Shown here: positions 40,909 through 50,034 of the stretch, in pieces | How positions within the stretch are numbered: the first letter of the stretch is position 1 | Layout of the letters: every line of letters begins with the position of its first letter | Assembly: GCF_022827545.1 (NCBI RefSeq) | Contig: NZ_CP094669.1 | Location: 1,516,001 to 1,580,000 of the forward strand | DNA from: Hymenobacter tibetensis | GTDB taxonomy: Bacteria > Bacteroidota > Bacteroidia > Cytophagales > Hymenobacteraceae | Direction of reading: 5' to 3' | Length of the DNA stretch: 64,000 nt | Made by a program: the position numbers and the translations under genes | Notes under the pieces: generated by a model | Databases searched by the model: none | What the model was told of the DNA's origin: nothing | Seen by the model: the letters and a program-made list of their open reading frames with translations, nothing else

Positions 40909-43698
40909 ATGAAGGCAAGCCAAAAAGCAATCAGACAAGTAGTTGCGAACATTATACTAAGTATTCTTTGTCTGGTTGGCTCCGCTGCCCTGGCCCAAAC
41001 CACCCAACTCCAGTACCTCTCAGGCCGTGGCAAAGACGACCCTGTGAAGTGGGATTTCATGTGCACGCGTGGCCGCAACAGTGGTAAGTGGACTAAAATC
41101 GGGGTGCCTTCCAATTGGGAAACGCAGGGTTTTGGTACATTCAACTACGGCTTTGGCAAGGAAGACCCGCAGGAAGCCGGCCTCTACCGGCGCACCTTCT
41201 CGGTGCCCGCTACGTGGAAGCAGAAGCGCATTTTTCTGGTGTTTGATGGTTCCATGACCGATACTGAGGTGAAAGTGAACGGGCAGCTGGCCGGTCCTAT
41301 CCACCAAGGCTCGTTCTACCGCTTCCGCTATGACATTACGCCCCTACTGAAGGTGGGCCAGAAAAACAAGCTGGAAGTAACCGTTCATAAAGTATCCGCC
41401 AACAAGACGGTTAATGAGGCCGAACGCACGGCGGACTTCTGGATCTTCGGCGGCATTTTCCGGCCGGTATTTCTGGAAGCGTACCCGGAAGAGCACCTGG
41501 AACGCCTCGCCCTCGATGCCAAAGCTGACGGTTCGTTCCGGCTTGATGCCTACATAACTGGAATTAAAACGGCCACTACGGTGCAAGCTCAGGTGAAAAC
41601 CCGGGCGGGGCAACCCGTAGGAGCGCCGCTTACGAGTACTGTGCCGGTGGGTAGCACTGTGGTACAGCTACAAGAGCAGTTCCAGAACCCGGCGCTTTGG
41701 TCGCCGGAGGCTCCCAACCTGTACCGCGTGGAAGTGACGTTGAAAAGCGGAGCCAGCACGCTGCACACCACCACCGAAACCTTCGGCTTTCGGACCGTGG
41801 AGCTGCGCCGGCGCGACGGGTTTTACGTGAATGGGCAGCGCATCCTATTCAAGGGCGTCAACCGGGGCTCGTACTGGCCGACTTCGGGGCGCACCACCAG
41901 CCGGCGCATCAGTGAGCTGGACGTGAACCTGATGAAGGACATGAACATGAACGCCGTGCGCATGTCGCATTACCCGCCCGACGAGCATTTCCTGCAAGTG
42001 TGCGACTCGCTGGGGCTGTTCGTGATTGACGAGCTGACCGGCTGGCAGTATCCGCCTTACGATACCGAAGTGGGCCGCAAGCTGGTGAAAGAACTGGTGC
42101 TGCGCGACGTCAACCACCCCAGCATTGTGCTGTGGGCCAACGGCAACGAAGGGGGCTTCAACTACGACCTGCTGCCCGACTATCCGAAGTACGACCCGCA
42201 AAACCGCCCCGTGATTCATCCCTGGATCAACGTCAACGGTATGAACACAGCGCATTACATCGGCTACAACTACGGCCTGAACACGTTTTTCAATGGCGCT
42301 GACGTGTTCTTTCCTACCGAGTTCCTGCATGGCCTTTACGACGGCGGCCACGGCGCCGGCCTCGACGATTTCTGGAACCTGATGCGCAGCCGTCCTAACT
42401 CCGCCGGGGGCTTCCTCTGGGACTTCTGCGACCAAGCCGTGGTGCGGGTTGATCAAAAGGGCGAGTTGGACACCAAAGGCAATTCCGCCGCCGATGGTAT
42501 TCTGGGTCCTTACCGCGAGAAAGAAGCTAGCTTCTTTACCATCAAGGAAATATGGGCGCCCATCTTCTTCCCAAAACGCTACCTCACCCCCCAGTTCGAC
42601 GGTAAGCTGGCCATCGAGAACCGCTACCACTACACCAACCTAGCCCAGTGCAAGTTCAACTGGAAGCTCAAGAAGTTCGGCAGCCTGAACCTTGCCGACA
42701 CGACCGTGCTTACCGGTACGGCGCCCGCGCCCAACCTGCTGCCCCAAACGAGCGGCATGCTCAGCATCCCACTGCCTACGGGCTGGGAAAGTTACGACGT
42801 GCTCTACCTAACCGCCCATGACCAATACGGCCGGGAAATCTATACCTGGTCGTGGCCGATTTCCCGGCCCGAGCAAGTAGCCAACCGGCTGGTGAGTAAG
42901 GGCACTGGCCCCGTAACAGCGCAAGAAGACGCCGACCAGGTGACCATAACCGCCAACGGCGTGGAAGTAACGATAAGCAAGAAAACCGGGCTGCTACAAC
43001 GCGTCCGGAACGCGAAAAAGGTTATTTCGCTCACCAACGGCCCCGTGCTGCTCGACACCGATGCGCAGTTTCAACGCCTACGCCACACCGACACGCTAGG
43101 TACCCACGTGGTGGAAGCGCGCTACGCTGGCAAGGATCGGTTCGGCGTGAAGTGGATCATGCATCCATCGGGGTGGTTGGAACTACGCTATCAGTACCAG
43201 CAAGGCGGTTCGCGGGAGCTGATGGGAGTTACGTTCAGCTACCCGGAAGCGCAAGTAACAGGTATGCAACTGCTGGCTGATGGCCCTTATCGGGTGTGGA
43301 AAAACCGCCTCAAAGGCACTACGCTCAACTCCTGGAATAAAACCTACAACAACACCGTGACCGGGGAAACTTGGCTGTACCCCGAGTTCAAGGGCTACTA
43401 CGCCAATTTCTATGGGGCCCGCGTGCGCACGCGGGAAGCTGATTTCACGGTGCTATCGGGAAGCGACAACCTCTACCTGCACATGCTCAACCCGGCTGTG
43501 CCCAAGTTCGCAGCTAAAACCAACTCCGTGGCCCCGTTCCCGGAGGCGGGCGGCATCTCTTTTCTGCACGGCATCAGCGCCATTGGCACCAAAAGCCAAA
43601 AAGCCGTGGAATTAGGGCCTATGAGCCAGCAAAATATCACCACCGCCAATGGCCACACCGATTTTCAACAGGGTGTGCTGTATTTCAACTTTCGGTAG
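40909..43698 (+). CDS. Glycoside hydrolase family 2 protein, beta-galactosidase-like
   Basis: 929 residues, exported (MKASQKAIRQVVANIILSILCLVGSAALAQ). A jelly-roll sugar-binding domain (about residues 60-200; GLYRRTFSVPATW, FDGSMTDTEVKVNGQLAG), an Ig-like domain and a TIM barrel follow. The acid/base Glu lies in VLWANGNEGGFNYD (about residue 415), and GGFLWDFCDQAV marks the barrel end; a nucleophile candidate is in FPTEFLHGLYD. The long C-terminal region has beta-galactosidase small-chain features. Substrate could be a galactoside, glucuronide or other beta-linked sugar. No transport genes are next to it. The ATG at 40909 is set by the signal peptide. Confidence 0.83.
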   Translation: MKASQKAIRQVVANIILSILCLVGSAALAQTTQLQYLSGRGKDDPVKWDFMCTRGRNSGKWTKIGVPSNWETQGFGTFNYGFGKEDPQEAGLYRRTFSVPATWKQKRIFLVFDGSMTDTEVKVNGQLAGPIHQGSFYRFRYDITPLLKVGQKNKLEVTVHKVSANKTVNEAERTADFWIFGGIFRPVFLEAYPEEHLERLALDAKADGSFRLDAYITGIKTATTVQAQVKTRAGQPVGAPLTSTVPVGSTVVQLQEQFQNPALWSPEAPNLYRVEVTLKSGASTLHTTTETFGFRTVELRRRDGFYVNGQRILFKGVNRGSYWPTSGRTTSRRISELDVNLMKDMNMNAVRMSHYPPDEHFLQVCDSLGLFVIDELTGWQYPPYDTEVGRKLVKELVLRDVNHPSIVLWANGNEGGFNYDLLPDYPKYDPQNRPVIHPWINVNGMNTAHYIGYNYGLNTFFNGADVFFPTEFLHGLYDGGHGAGLDDFWNLMRSRPNSAGGFLWDFCDQAVVRVDQKGELDTKGNSAADGILGPYREKEASFFTIKEIWAPIFFPKRYLTPQFDGKLAIENRYHYTNLAQCKFNWKLKKFGSLNLADTTVLTGTAPAPNLLPQTSGMLSIPLPTGWESYDVLYLTAHDQYGREIYTWSWPISRPEQVANRLVSKGTGPVTAQEDADQVTITANGVEVTISKKTGLLQRVRNAKKVISLTNGPVLLDTDAQFQRLRHTDTLGTHVVEARYAGKDRFGVKWIMHPSGWLELRYQYQQGGSRELMGVTFSYPEAQVTGMQLLADGPYRVWKNRLKGTTLNSWNKTYNNTVTGETWLYPEFKGYYANFYGARVRTREADFTVLSGSDNLYLHMLNPAVPKFAAKTNSVAPFPEAGGISFLHGISAIGTKSQKAVELGPMSQQNITTANGHTDFQQGVLYFNFR

Positions 43699-43715
43699 GC
43701 AAGGCAGGATGTGCG

Positions 43716-44675
43716 TTACTGCTTCTCTAGGAAGCCGGCTATAGTTTGCTCCCACAGAGGTTTGTTTTTCCACCAGTACGGCTCATGGCCGGAACCTGGG
43801 AAGTCCTGGCGTTGCTTGGGGCCGCGCAGGTTAGCGAAGATGGCATCGGTTTCAGAGCGAGTGACGCGCGGGTCGGCGGCGCCCCATAGCAGCAGGGTAG
43901 GGGTGTTGATGCGGGTGGCGAAGCGCGTGGCATTTAAATCGAAAGCCCAAAAGCTATTTTGCACGCCGCCCCAAAACACCAGCAAGTTGGCCAGCGGAAA
44001 AGTGGGCAGGTGCATGGAGTGGAAGCGGTTCTGCGCCGTTTGCAGCATGCTCCCGTAGGGGCATTCCACCACGTTGGCGGTGGGGCGCACGCCCAACTCA
44101 CTTTCGGCGCGCAGAATGGCTTCGGCCCCCATCGAATTGCCATAGAGAATCACGGAGCCGGGTTGCCGTTGCAGCCAGCGCGTCACGGCGGCTACATCGG
44201 CAGCTTCATGGTGGCCTACCGTGCAGACATTGCCGGCGGAACCTCCGTTGCCCGCAAAATCGGTGAGCAGCACCGAGTAGCCGAGGCGGCGGAAGTAGGC
44301 AGCTTCGGTCAGGAGCTTGCTTTTGCAGCTGGTGTAGCCATGAAACAACGCCACCGTGCCGCGCGGACGAGCAACCGGCCCGTACCAAGCTTCCAGGCGG
44401 CCATTCGGACTACCGAGGTAGATAGTGGCGTACGGGAAAGCAGGGGTGGTATGGTTGCGGGGCTTCGGGTTCTTGAGCCCGGTGAGCAACACACCGAACT
44501 TCTGAAAGGACGTAAGCTTTTCGGGGTTGCTGGTGCGTGCGCCAGGTTCAGTGATGAAATGCGTGAACCGCCACGCGTGAAAAAACGCTACCGCATTCAA
44601 CAGCAACACTGCCGCCCCCGTTAGCACAAGCAACTTGCGGAGGCGTTGGGATGTTTGCGTAAGCAAGGGGGCCAT
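43716..44675 (-). CDS. Membrane-anchored alpha/beta hydrolase
   Basis: 319 residues with one N-terminal membrane helix (LLVLTGAAVLLLNAVAFF). The hydrolase fold shows an oxyanion segment ALFHGYTSCKSK, nucleophile elbow ILYGNSMGAEA (about residue 190), catalytic Asp in WGAADPRV and His in FPGSGHEPY. Most like the serine aminopeptidase/lysophospholipase group with an N-terminal anchor. Probable esterase acting at the periplasmic face; substrate unknown. Its stop is 17 bases from the stop of the convergent GH2 gene, so no room is left for a terminator between them. Confidence 0.8.
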   Translation of the reverse strand: MAPLLTQTSQRLRKLLVLTGAAVLLLNAVAFFHAWRFTHFITEPGARTSNPEKLTSFQKFGVLLTGLKNPKPRNHTTPAFPYATIYLGSPNGRLEAWYGPVARPRGTVALFHGYTSCKSKLLTEAAYFRRLGYSVLLTDFAGNGGSAGNVCTVGHHEAADVAAVTRWLQRQPGSVILYGNSMGAEAILRAESELGVRPTANVVECPYGSMLQTAQNRFHSMHLPTFPLANLLVFWGGVQNSFWAFDLNATRFATRINTPTLLLWGAADPRVTRSETDAIFANLRGPKQRQDFPGSGHEPYWWKNKPLWEQTIAGFLEKQ

Positions 44676-44719
44676 TGGAGTAGCTGAGTTTACTGAATGC
44701 AGAATAAGTAACTACACAC

Positions 44720-44774
44720 AAGCCCGAAGACCGGCCTTACTCCTCGTTTGAGGCAACACTAGTCTCCGGGCTTT
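44720..44774 (-). terminator. Terminator of the pseudouridine synthase gene
   Basis: AAGCCCG.AGAC (44720-44731) pairs with GTCT.CGGGCTT around a loop with further pairs; it lies 43 bases after the stop at 44817. Confidence 0.6.
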
Positions 44775-44816
44775 CTAGAAGGCGGCCCACCAACAAGCAA
44801 GTAGCACGCTAGCGCC

Positions 44817-45719
44817 TTACTTACGCTTGGCGGCACCACGCCCCGCCGACTTGGGGCCGGGCTTGCTGCCGGTTTTACCGGGCGTTTTCACGTTGCCGCT
44901 GGCGGGCTTGCCACCAGTGGGTTTCGCTTTGAACGTGCCTCCGCTGCTGTTGCGGCCCGAGCCACGGGTGCCCGCCGAACGACCATCAGCGCCGGCTGAT
45001 TTGGCGTCGCCAGCCTTGCCGAAGCCACCACGGCTGTAACCACCAGCGCTATTTTGACCAGGTTTGGCACTTGCGGGCCGAATGCCACCAGGCCAGAAGG
45101 TTTCGGCTTTGCCAGGGGTTTTGAACGTGCCCGCGGCTGCGGTTTGAGCAGCCATATCTTCTTTAAGCGCCTGCACTTCCTGGTCGGTTAGCTCGCGCCA
45201 TTTGCCGGGGTCGAGGCCTTCCACCCGCAGGTCGGCAATGCCGACTCGCACCAGGCGCAGGGTAGGGAAGCCTACAGCGGCCGTCATTTTGCGCACCTGG
45301 CGGTTCATACCCTGCGAAATGGTTATTTCCACCCAGCTGGTTGGGATGTTGGCACGGAAACGTACCGGCTTGCTGCGGGCCCATAGCTCGGTATCATGGG
45401 GTAGCAAGCGCGCCTGCGCAGGGGAGGTGAAGCCGCTCTTGATGTCAACGCCGCGGCGCAAGGTTTCCAGGGCTTCTTCGGTAGGCACGCCTTCCACTTG
45501 CACCCAGTAGGTTTTCGCTACTTTAAAACGGGGTTCGGAGAGGCGATGCTGAAGTTGCTTGTCGTCGGTGAGCAGTACTAGGCCTTCGGAGTCGAAATCC
45601 AGCCGGCCAACAGGATAAATATTGGGAATGGCTACGAAGTCTTTAAGCGTGGCGCGGCCTTGCTCGTCGGTGAATTGGGTGAGGACTTCGTAGGGTTTGT
45701 TGACCAGGATGTAGCGCAT
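44817..45719 (-). CDS. RsuA/RluE family pseudouridine synthase with a long basic tail
   Basis: 300 residues. The catalytic Asp is in YPVGRLDFDSEGLVLLT (about residue 41), and the family signatures RYILVNKPYEVLTQF and ISQGMNRQVRKM (about residue 135) are present. It isomerises a uridine in 23S rRNA, probably in the RluE/RluB class. The usual S4 domain is absent. The last 100 residues are a Gly, Ser, Lys and Ala-rich disordered tail that probably binds RNA. The -7 element TAACTTTG (45731-45724) ends four bases before the ATG at 45719. Confidence 0.85.
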   Translation of the reverse strand: MRYILVNKPYEVLTQFTDEQGRATLKDFVAIPNIYPVGRLDFDSEGLVLLTDDKQLQHRLSEPRFKVAKTYWVQVEGVPTEEALETLRRGVDIKSGFTSPAQARLLPHDTELWARSKPVRFRANIPTSWVEITISQGMNRQVRKMTAAVGFPTLRLVRVGIADLRVEGLDPGKWRELTDQEVQALKEDMAAQTAAAGTFKTPGKAETFWPGGIRPASAKPGQNSAGGYSRGGFGKAGDAKSAGADGRSAGTRGSGRNSSGGTFKAKPTGGKPASGNVKTPGKTGSKPGPKSAGRGAAKRK

Positions 45720-45723
45720 AGTG

Positions 45724-45731
45724 CAAAGTTA
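45724..45731 (-). promoter_or_regulatory. -7 element next to the pseudouridine synthase start
   Basis: TAACTTTG on the minus strand is followed by CACT and then the ATG. The same arrangement is at clpS. No TTG at -33. If used, the mRNA is leaderless. Confidence 0.48.
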
Positions 45732-45782
45732 CGCGCCTTTCAGTCCTTTCGCTACTTTCCGAGTGCCGGATGGTTTCCAGCC

Positions 45783-46916
45783 TCATTGCACCTGACGCCA
45801 CCAGGGCATGTTAGGCAGCGGACCCGCCCCCAGCGTTACCGGCTCACCGAGCTGCGGAGTGGCAATCTGTACGTGCTGGCGCATAGCCGCTGCCGTGGCC
45901 CGCTCAATAGGGTCGTTCCAGGCGTGGTTGGCTTCCGTGAAAGCAGCCCAGTGCACCGGCAGCATCACGTTCCCGCGCACATCTACAGCCGCCTGCACGC
46001 TTTGCTCGGGCATCATATGAATTTCGGCCCAATCTTCATTGTACTGCCCGCATTCCATGAGCGCCAGGTCGAAGGGGCCGTGGGTGATGCCAATGGCTTT
46101 GAAGTGCGGACCGTAGCCTCCGTCGCCGCTGTAGAAAACGCGTTTCGTGGCCGACTTCAGCACCCAGGAGCTCCACAGCGTGGAGTTGCGGTTGGTGAGG
46201 CCCCGGCCCGAAAAATGCCGACTAGGCGTACACACCACGGTTAGGCCCGGCACGCTGGTACTATCACCCCAGTTCATTTCCTTGATGCGCTCCGGCGCTA
46301 CGCCCCACTTGCGCAAGTGCGGCCCGATGCCCAGCGGCACGTAGAAACAAGCTACTTTGTCTTTGATCAGCTGGATGGTCTGGTAGTCCAGGTGGTCGTA
46401 GTGGTCGTGCGAAATCAGGACGGCATCGATGGGGGGCAACTGCTGCGGCGTGATGGGCAGAGCAGGGTTGTAGCGGTTTGGGGTAACCCATGAAACTGGC
46501 CCCATGTCGATGCCAAGCATCGGGTCGAGCAAGATGTTTTTGCCAGCCAGTTCCACCAGGCTAGCGGAGTGCCCGAACCACGTGACGCGCACTAAGTCCG
46601 GGGTTTTGCGCGTGATGGCCAGCGAATCCAGCGGCTGCATGGGCAGTGGTTTGGTTGGAGTAGCGTGCGGGTCTTTGTGAAAGATAAACTTCCACATGGT
46701 AGCCGCGAAACTGCGGCCGGTTGAGACAGAAGTGGGTACCAGATTCACAAACTCTCCATCCTGGTAGTGCCCGGACTTTGCGTAAGCCTGCTTATCAGCC
46801 TCGGTGGGTTTGCCACCGAACTGCGGGCTCAACCCAGTGAAAGCTACTGCTGCGAGCAGAAGCGCGCCAATAATACCGCTGGTAGTCAAGAGAAAACGCT
46901 TTAGGGAGTTGTTCAT
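45783..46916 (-). CDS. MBL-fold metal-dependent hydrolase (NAPE-PLD/UlaG-like)
   Basis: 377 residues with an N-terminal membrane or signal segment (MNNSLKRFLLTTSGIIGALLLAAVA). The metal site is SHDHYDHLD (about residue 190), preceded by VTWFGHSASLVEL and followed by FYSGDGGYGPHF (His/Asp ligand), LMECGQY and a late His in MLPVHWAAF. The family acts on phosphodiesters or lactones; the closest named group is the N-acylphosphatidylethanolamine phospholipase D type. The frame runs to 47000 through a long hairpin, but the ATG at 46916 is natural. Confidence 0.83.
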   Translation of the reverse strand: MNNSLKRFLLTTSGIIGALLLAAVAFTGLSPQFGGKPTEADKQAYAKSGHYQDGEFVNLVPTSVSTGRSFAATMWKFIFHKDPHATPTKPLPMQPLDSLAITRKTPDLVRVTWFGHSASLVELAGKNILLDPMLGIDMGPVSWVTPNRYNPALPITPQQLPPIDAVLISHDHYDHLDYQTIQLIKDKVACFYVPLGIGPHLRKWGVAPERIKEMNWGDSTSVPGLTVVCTPSRHFSGRGLTNRNSTLWSSWVLKSATKRVFYSGDGGYGPHFKAIGITHGPFDLALMECGQYNEDWAEIHMMPEQSVQAAVDVRGNVMLPVHWAAFTEANHAWNDPIERATAAAMRQHVQIATPQLGEPVTLGAGPLPNMPWWRQVQ

Positions 46917-46941
46917 GCATGTACGGCGGCTTGTCGTGTTT

Positions 46942-47009
46942 CGGCGCCTGTTCCGTCTAGGTAGGCGCCCAAGCCATGGTAGCCACCTACCTAGACGCAA
47001 CAGGCGCCG
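46942..47009. repeat. Long perfect inverted repeat upstream of the MBL gene
   Basis: Arms of about 26 bases, CGGCGCCTGTT.CGTCTAGGTAGG and its complement, with two mismatches and a loop of about 14 bases (GCCATGG in the middle). It lies 25 bases from the start codon. It could be a REP-like element or a hairpin in the 5' leader of the MBL gene. Confidence 0.7.
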
Positions 47010-47117
47010 CTATACCTTATCAGTCCCATCATCTTCCTCCCCAATCAACGTTTATTGCCAGGAAAATACCTGCCATATGCCGCTTCCAAGCTCGTACACA
47101 GGAGACAAACCCTAGCG

Positions 47118-49196
47118 TTACACTCCCCCCGAATACTTGCGGGTAGCCCACTCGATGGTCACGAGGGCCAGGATAAGGAAGAACAGCCATTTTAGGTTGA
47201 TGAGCTCTTTTAGATCCTCCTTGGAATAGATAACAGGCTTATACTCGGCCTTCAGGATATCCTGGGTGAGTTGGGCGAACTGCTGCGGATAGTACAGGCG
47301 CGACTTGCTGCGCCGGGCCAGCTGGTAAAGCAAATTGTGGTCGGCGCGGGCATCCAGGGCTTCCAGTTGTTGCTCCTGAATCAGCAGCTCGCCGCGGTCT
47401 TGCTGGAGCTGGCCGTTGAGGGTAGCGCGGGCCGCATAGCGGTAGAAGCCGCCCGGCAGCGTGCCGAGGTGTAGCGGGGCGCCGTCTTCGGAGTTGGTAT
47501 AGTTGAAAGTCCGGGTCTTCTGCTGCTCGTCGGTGAGGGTGAGCGTGATTTGCTGGCCGTAAGTACGCTCGAAAATAGCGTTATAAGTTTCTGCGCCGAA
47601 CGTTACATCGTCCTGGGTGCTGAAAACATCTTGCGTAGGATACACATCCAGGCGCTTCTTGTTGGCGTTTTGGGTGAGCAGCTGAAGCGTGCGAACCACA
47701 AGTCGGTCGTATGCATCAGGTCGGTCTTCGTGCTCTACCGCTTCCTGTAGACGCCACTGCCAACTCCCGTCGGTGAGTAGGGTGGCTTGGCGTTGGGCAG
47801 GGGTACCACCAAATACGAGCAAGGGTTTTTGTGTGCGCAAACGCCCCACTTGCTGGTACAGGGCAGCTTCGGCCCCACCACTCAGGCGTATATCGCCAAA
47901 CGGCACCAACGCGGGCGGATACGTAGCAAAGCGGCGCAGTGCTTCCTCCTCGAACGTGAACCGTGAAAAGCCAGGGTTGAGCACAGGCGTTACCTCATCG
48001 GTTTGGGAGCCTCTAGGTAGCACCGTCAGGCCGGCCCCCACACTATTATAAGCGTTGAAATCTGACTGGGCCCCCAAGATGTACAAGGCCGGAATGCGGC
48101 GGCTTTTCACTTGCGCCAGCACTTCTGCCCCCTCGCCCCCACGAGCAGGTAGCTGGTGTAGAATAGCCACATCGTAGTCCTGGCTTTTCAGCGGACTGAT
48201 ACCTGGCAGATACGTGACCAGGTCGAAGTTGTCGTTCTGCTGAATGGCGGCACGCAAGGCTTTCAGGTCGGGGTGAGGGGCCGCGCCGGCTAGCAAGACG
48301 CGCAGCTTGCCTTTCACAATTTCGATGTAAGCAAACTTGCTGTTGTTGAGGGGCGTAAACTCGCCGGCCTGCTTTTCCACCACCACTTCGTAGCGGCGCT
48401 TGCCAGGGGCAGGCGCTACTAGCGTAAACGTAGTTTTGGTGCGCCGCTGGCCAACTGGCAGCCGCACACGCTGGGTTTGCAGCACGCGGCCGTTTTCGCG
48501 TAGCTGCACTACGGCCGTGCTACCTGCAAAGCCATCATACGTTACCTCGGCTTCAATTGTGAATTTGTTGCCGCTGAACGCCACCCGGTTGTAGTTCAGG
48601 GTAGGCAGGTTCAAATCTTTTTTGGGCAGCGTGTCGCCTACGGCCACCGAGTAAATAGGAAAGTTAAACTCCGAATAAGCCGGCGAGCGGCCTTGGTTCA
48701 CGATGCCATCCGACACCAGCACCACCCCCGCCAGGTTTCGTCCTTCATACGTTTCCCGGACGCCAGTTAGCAGGCCATCTAGGTCGGTGGCGGCAGCGGT
48801 AAAGCGCACCGAGTCAGGCGCAACGGGGCGTGCGGCAGTGGGGCCGAGGGTGCGGGTTTCCACATGGAAGCCGCGGCCGCGCAACGTTTCGGCAAGCTGT
48901 CGCAACCCCGTAGTAGCCTGCCCGAGCACCGCTGGCGGCGTGAACAGCCCCACTGACTGTGAGTTATCGACGGCCAGTACCACCGTGGGCTTCTCGGTGG
49001 TATTGGAAGTGGTTTTAAGGAAGGGCGAGAGCAGCAGAAAGCACAGCAAGCTCACCACCACGAAACGTAGCGCGGCCAGCCCGAGGTTAAGTGCCTTGCT
49101 CCACGGAGCCTTAGCCGAATATAGGAGAGCCGCATAGCCCGCGCCCACAGCCAGGCACAGCAGAATAAACCAGGGAGAAGCAGCGACGGAAATCAA
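47118..49196 (-). CDS. VWA-domain membrane protein
   Basis: 692 residues. Two N-terminal membrane helices, then a von Willebrand A-like domain beginning VVLAVDNSQSVG (about residue 78) with an intact DxSxS metal-site pattern, and LAGVVLVSDGIVN. A long beta-rich middle (several Ig-like domains) and a final membrane helix (KWLFFLILALVTIEWATRKYSGGV) follow. Such proteins occur in Bacteroidota near MoxR/BatA genes, but none is near here. The start is set by the first membrane helix (MISVAASPWFILLCL). Confidence 0.72.
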   Translation of the reverse strand: MISVAASPWFILLCLAVGAGYAALLYSAKAPWSKALNLGLAALRFVVVSLLCFLLLSPFLKTTSNTTEKPTVVLAVDNSQSVGLFTPPAVLGQATTGLRQLAETLRGRGFHVETRTLGPTAARPVAPDSVRFTAAATDLDGLLTGVRETYEGRNLAGVVLVSDGIVNQGRSPAYSEFNFPIYSVAVGDTLPKKDLNLPTLNYNRVAFSGNKFTIEAEVTYDGFAGSTAVVQLRENGRVLQTQRVRLPVGQRRTKTTFTLVAPAPGKRRYEVVVEKQAGEFTPLNNSKFAYIEIVKGKLRVLLAGAAPHPDLKALRAAIQQNDNFDLVTYLPGISPLKSQDYDVAILHQLPARGGEGAEVLAQVKSRRIPALYILGAQSDFNAYNSVGAGLTVLPRGSQTDEVTPVLNPGFSRFTFEEEALRRFATYPPALVPFGDIRLSGGAEAALYQQVGRLRTQKPLLVFGGTPAQRQATLLTDGSWQWRLQEAVEHEDRPDAYDRLVVRTLQLLTQNANKKRLDVYPTQDVFSTQDDVTFGAETYNAIFERTYGQQITLTLTDEQQKTRTFNYTNSEDGAPLHLGTLPGGFYRYAARATLNGQLQQDRGELLIQEQQLEALDARADHNLLYQLARRSKSRLYYPQQFAQLTQDILKAEYKPVIYSKEDLKELINLKWLFFLILALVTIEWATRKYSGGV

Positions 49197-49410
49197 AGAC
49201 AGGAATAGCGAGTGAGAATACCAAGAACCCCAAAACAGGCCGTAGAGTTGCGTGCCTTCGGTCGGCCGCTGCTATAGCCGAGCGGCGTGGGCTAAGTTAG
49301 GGAGTTGCCGGGGAGTAGATTATTATAAATTAGTATACTCTCATTACTTGAAAATATATTGTGCCCGTAATTCTTATTCGTCTTTTACTGATTATAAAGT
49401 TATTGTTCAA

Positions 49411-49887
49411 GTGAAAAAAATATACACGTTAGCTATTGTAGCTCTATTACAAGCCTGTCAAAATCAAGACAACAAGAGTACAGGAACATGGAGTGATGTA
49501 AATAAAATTCAGGCTGGTCCTATTCTGCGAGACTCACTTTCCAATGCGCAACTAGGGAAAGTAGACTACTTAGTCGAGACTTTTAAAGAAGTAGATCCGA
49601 CAACTCGGGAAAATTGGATAGAAGATTTCAAGAAGGATCAAAACCCAGACCGCGAGATTGAAATATGGTTGATGATGGCGAAAGCATATACTACCTACTG
49701 TGAGGGGAAACCCCTTGATTCAAGAATCAAAAAAGAAGTGTTCAAGGTAATCTTGATGAGGTCATCAGTTTCAGAGGACGAGGTTATAAAAAGTATGGAT
49801 TTGAAATATCTTTCCGTTGGAGATGCTAAACAAGTAATGAAGGCTTACACATTAGCCGCAAAACCTATACGGGTGACCGACAAGTAA
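49411..49887 (+). CDS. AT-rich putative lipoprotein
   Basis: 158 residues from the GTG at 49411, chosen because KKIYTLAIVALLQAC is a lipoprotein signal with lipobox LLQAC; the frame is open from 49252 but the upstream part is not protein-like. The mature part is charged and helical, with no family recognised. The DNA is strikingly AT-rich compared with all neighbours: I count 22 of 60 G+C at 49741-49800 and 15 of 60 at 49321-49380 just upstream. Codon use (AAA, ATA, AGA) is foreign too. Both suggest recent horizontal arrival. No mobile element remains are visible. Confidence 0.6.
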   Translation: MKKIYTLAIVALLQACQNQDNKSTGTWSDVNKIQAGPILRDSLSNAQLGKVDYLVETFKEVDPTTRENWIEDFKKDQNPDREIEIWLMMAKAYTTYCEGKPLDSRIKKEVFKVILMRSSVSEDEVIKSMDLKYLSVGDAKQVMKAYTLAAKPIRVTDK

Positions 49888-50034
49888 AAAATATACACTA
49901 TGTGGTTTTTGCTGACTAATATGATGTAAACCACTGTATAACTGCATGTTATCTAAAGCCATGCTGCCGAACGTCTGGACCGGTGAAAGTACCTCCTTCG
50001 TCACAGAAATAGGATGCTTTAGCGCTGAACCAAG

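Noticed and set aside
41845..42630. Long minus-strand frame opposite the GH2 gene
   Set aside because: It is an antisense shadow of a high-GC gene with clear family motifs on the plus strand; the antisense translation is rich in Val/His/Gln without domain signals.
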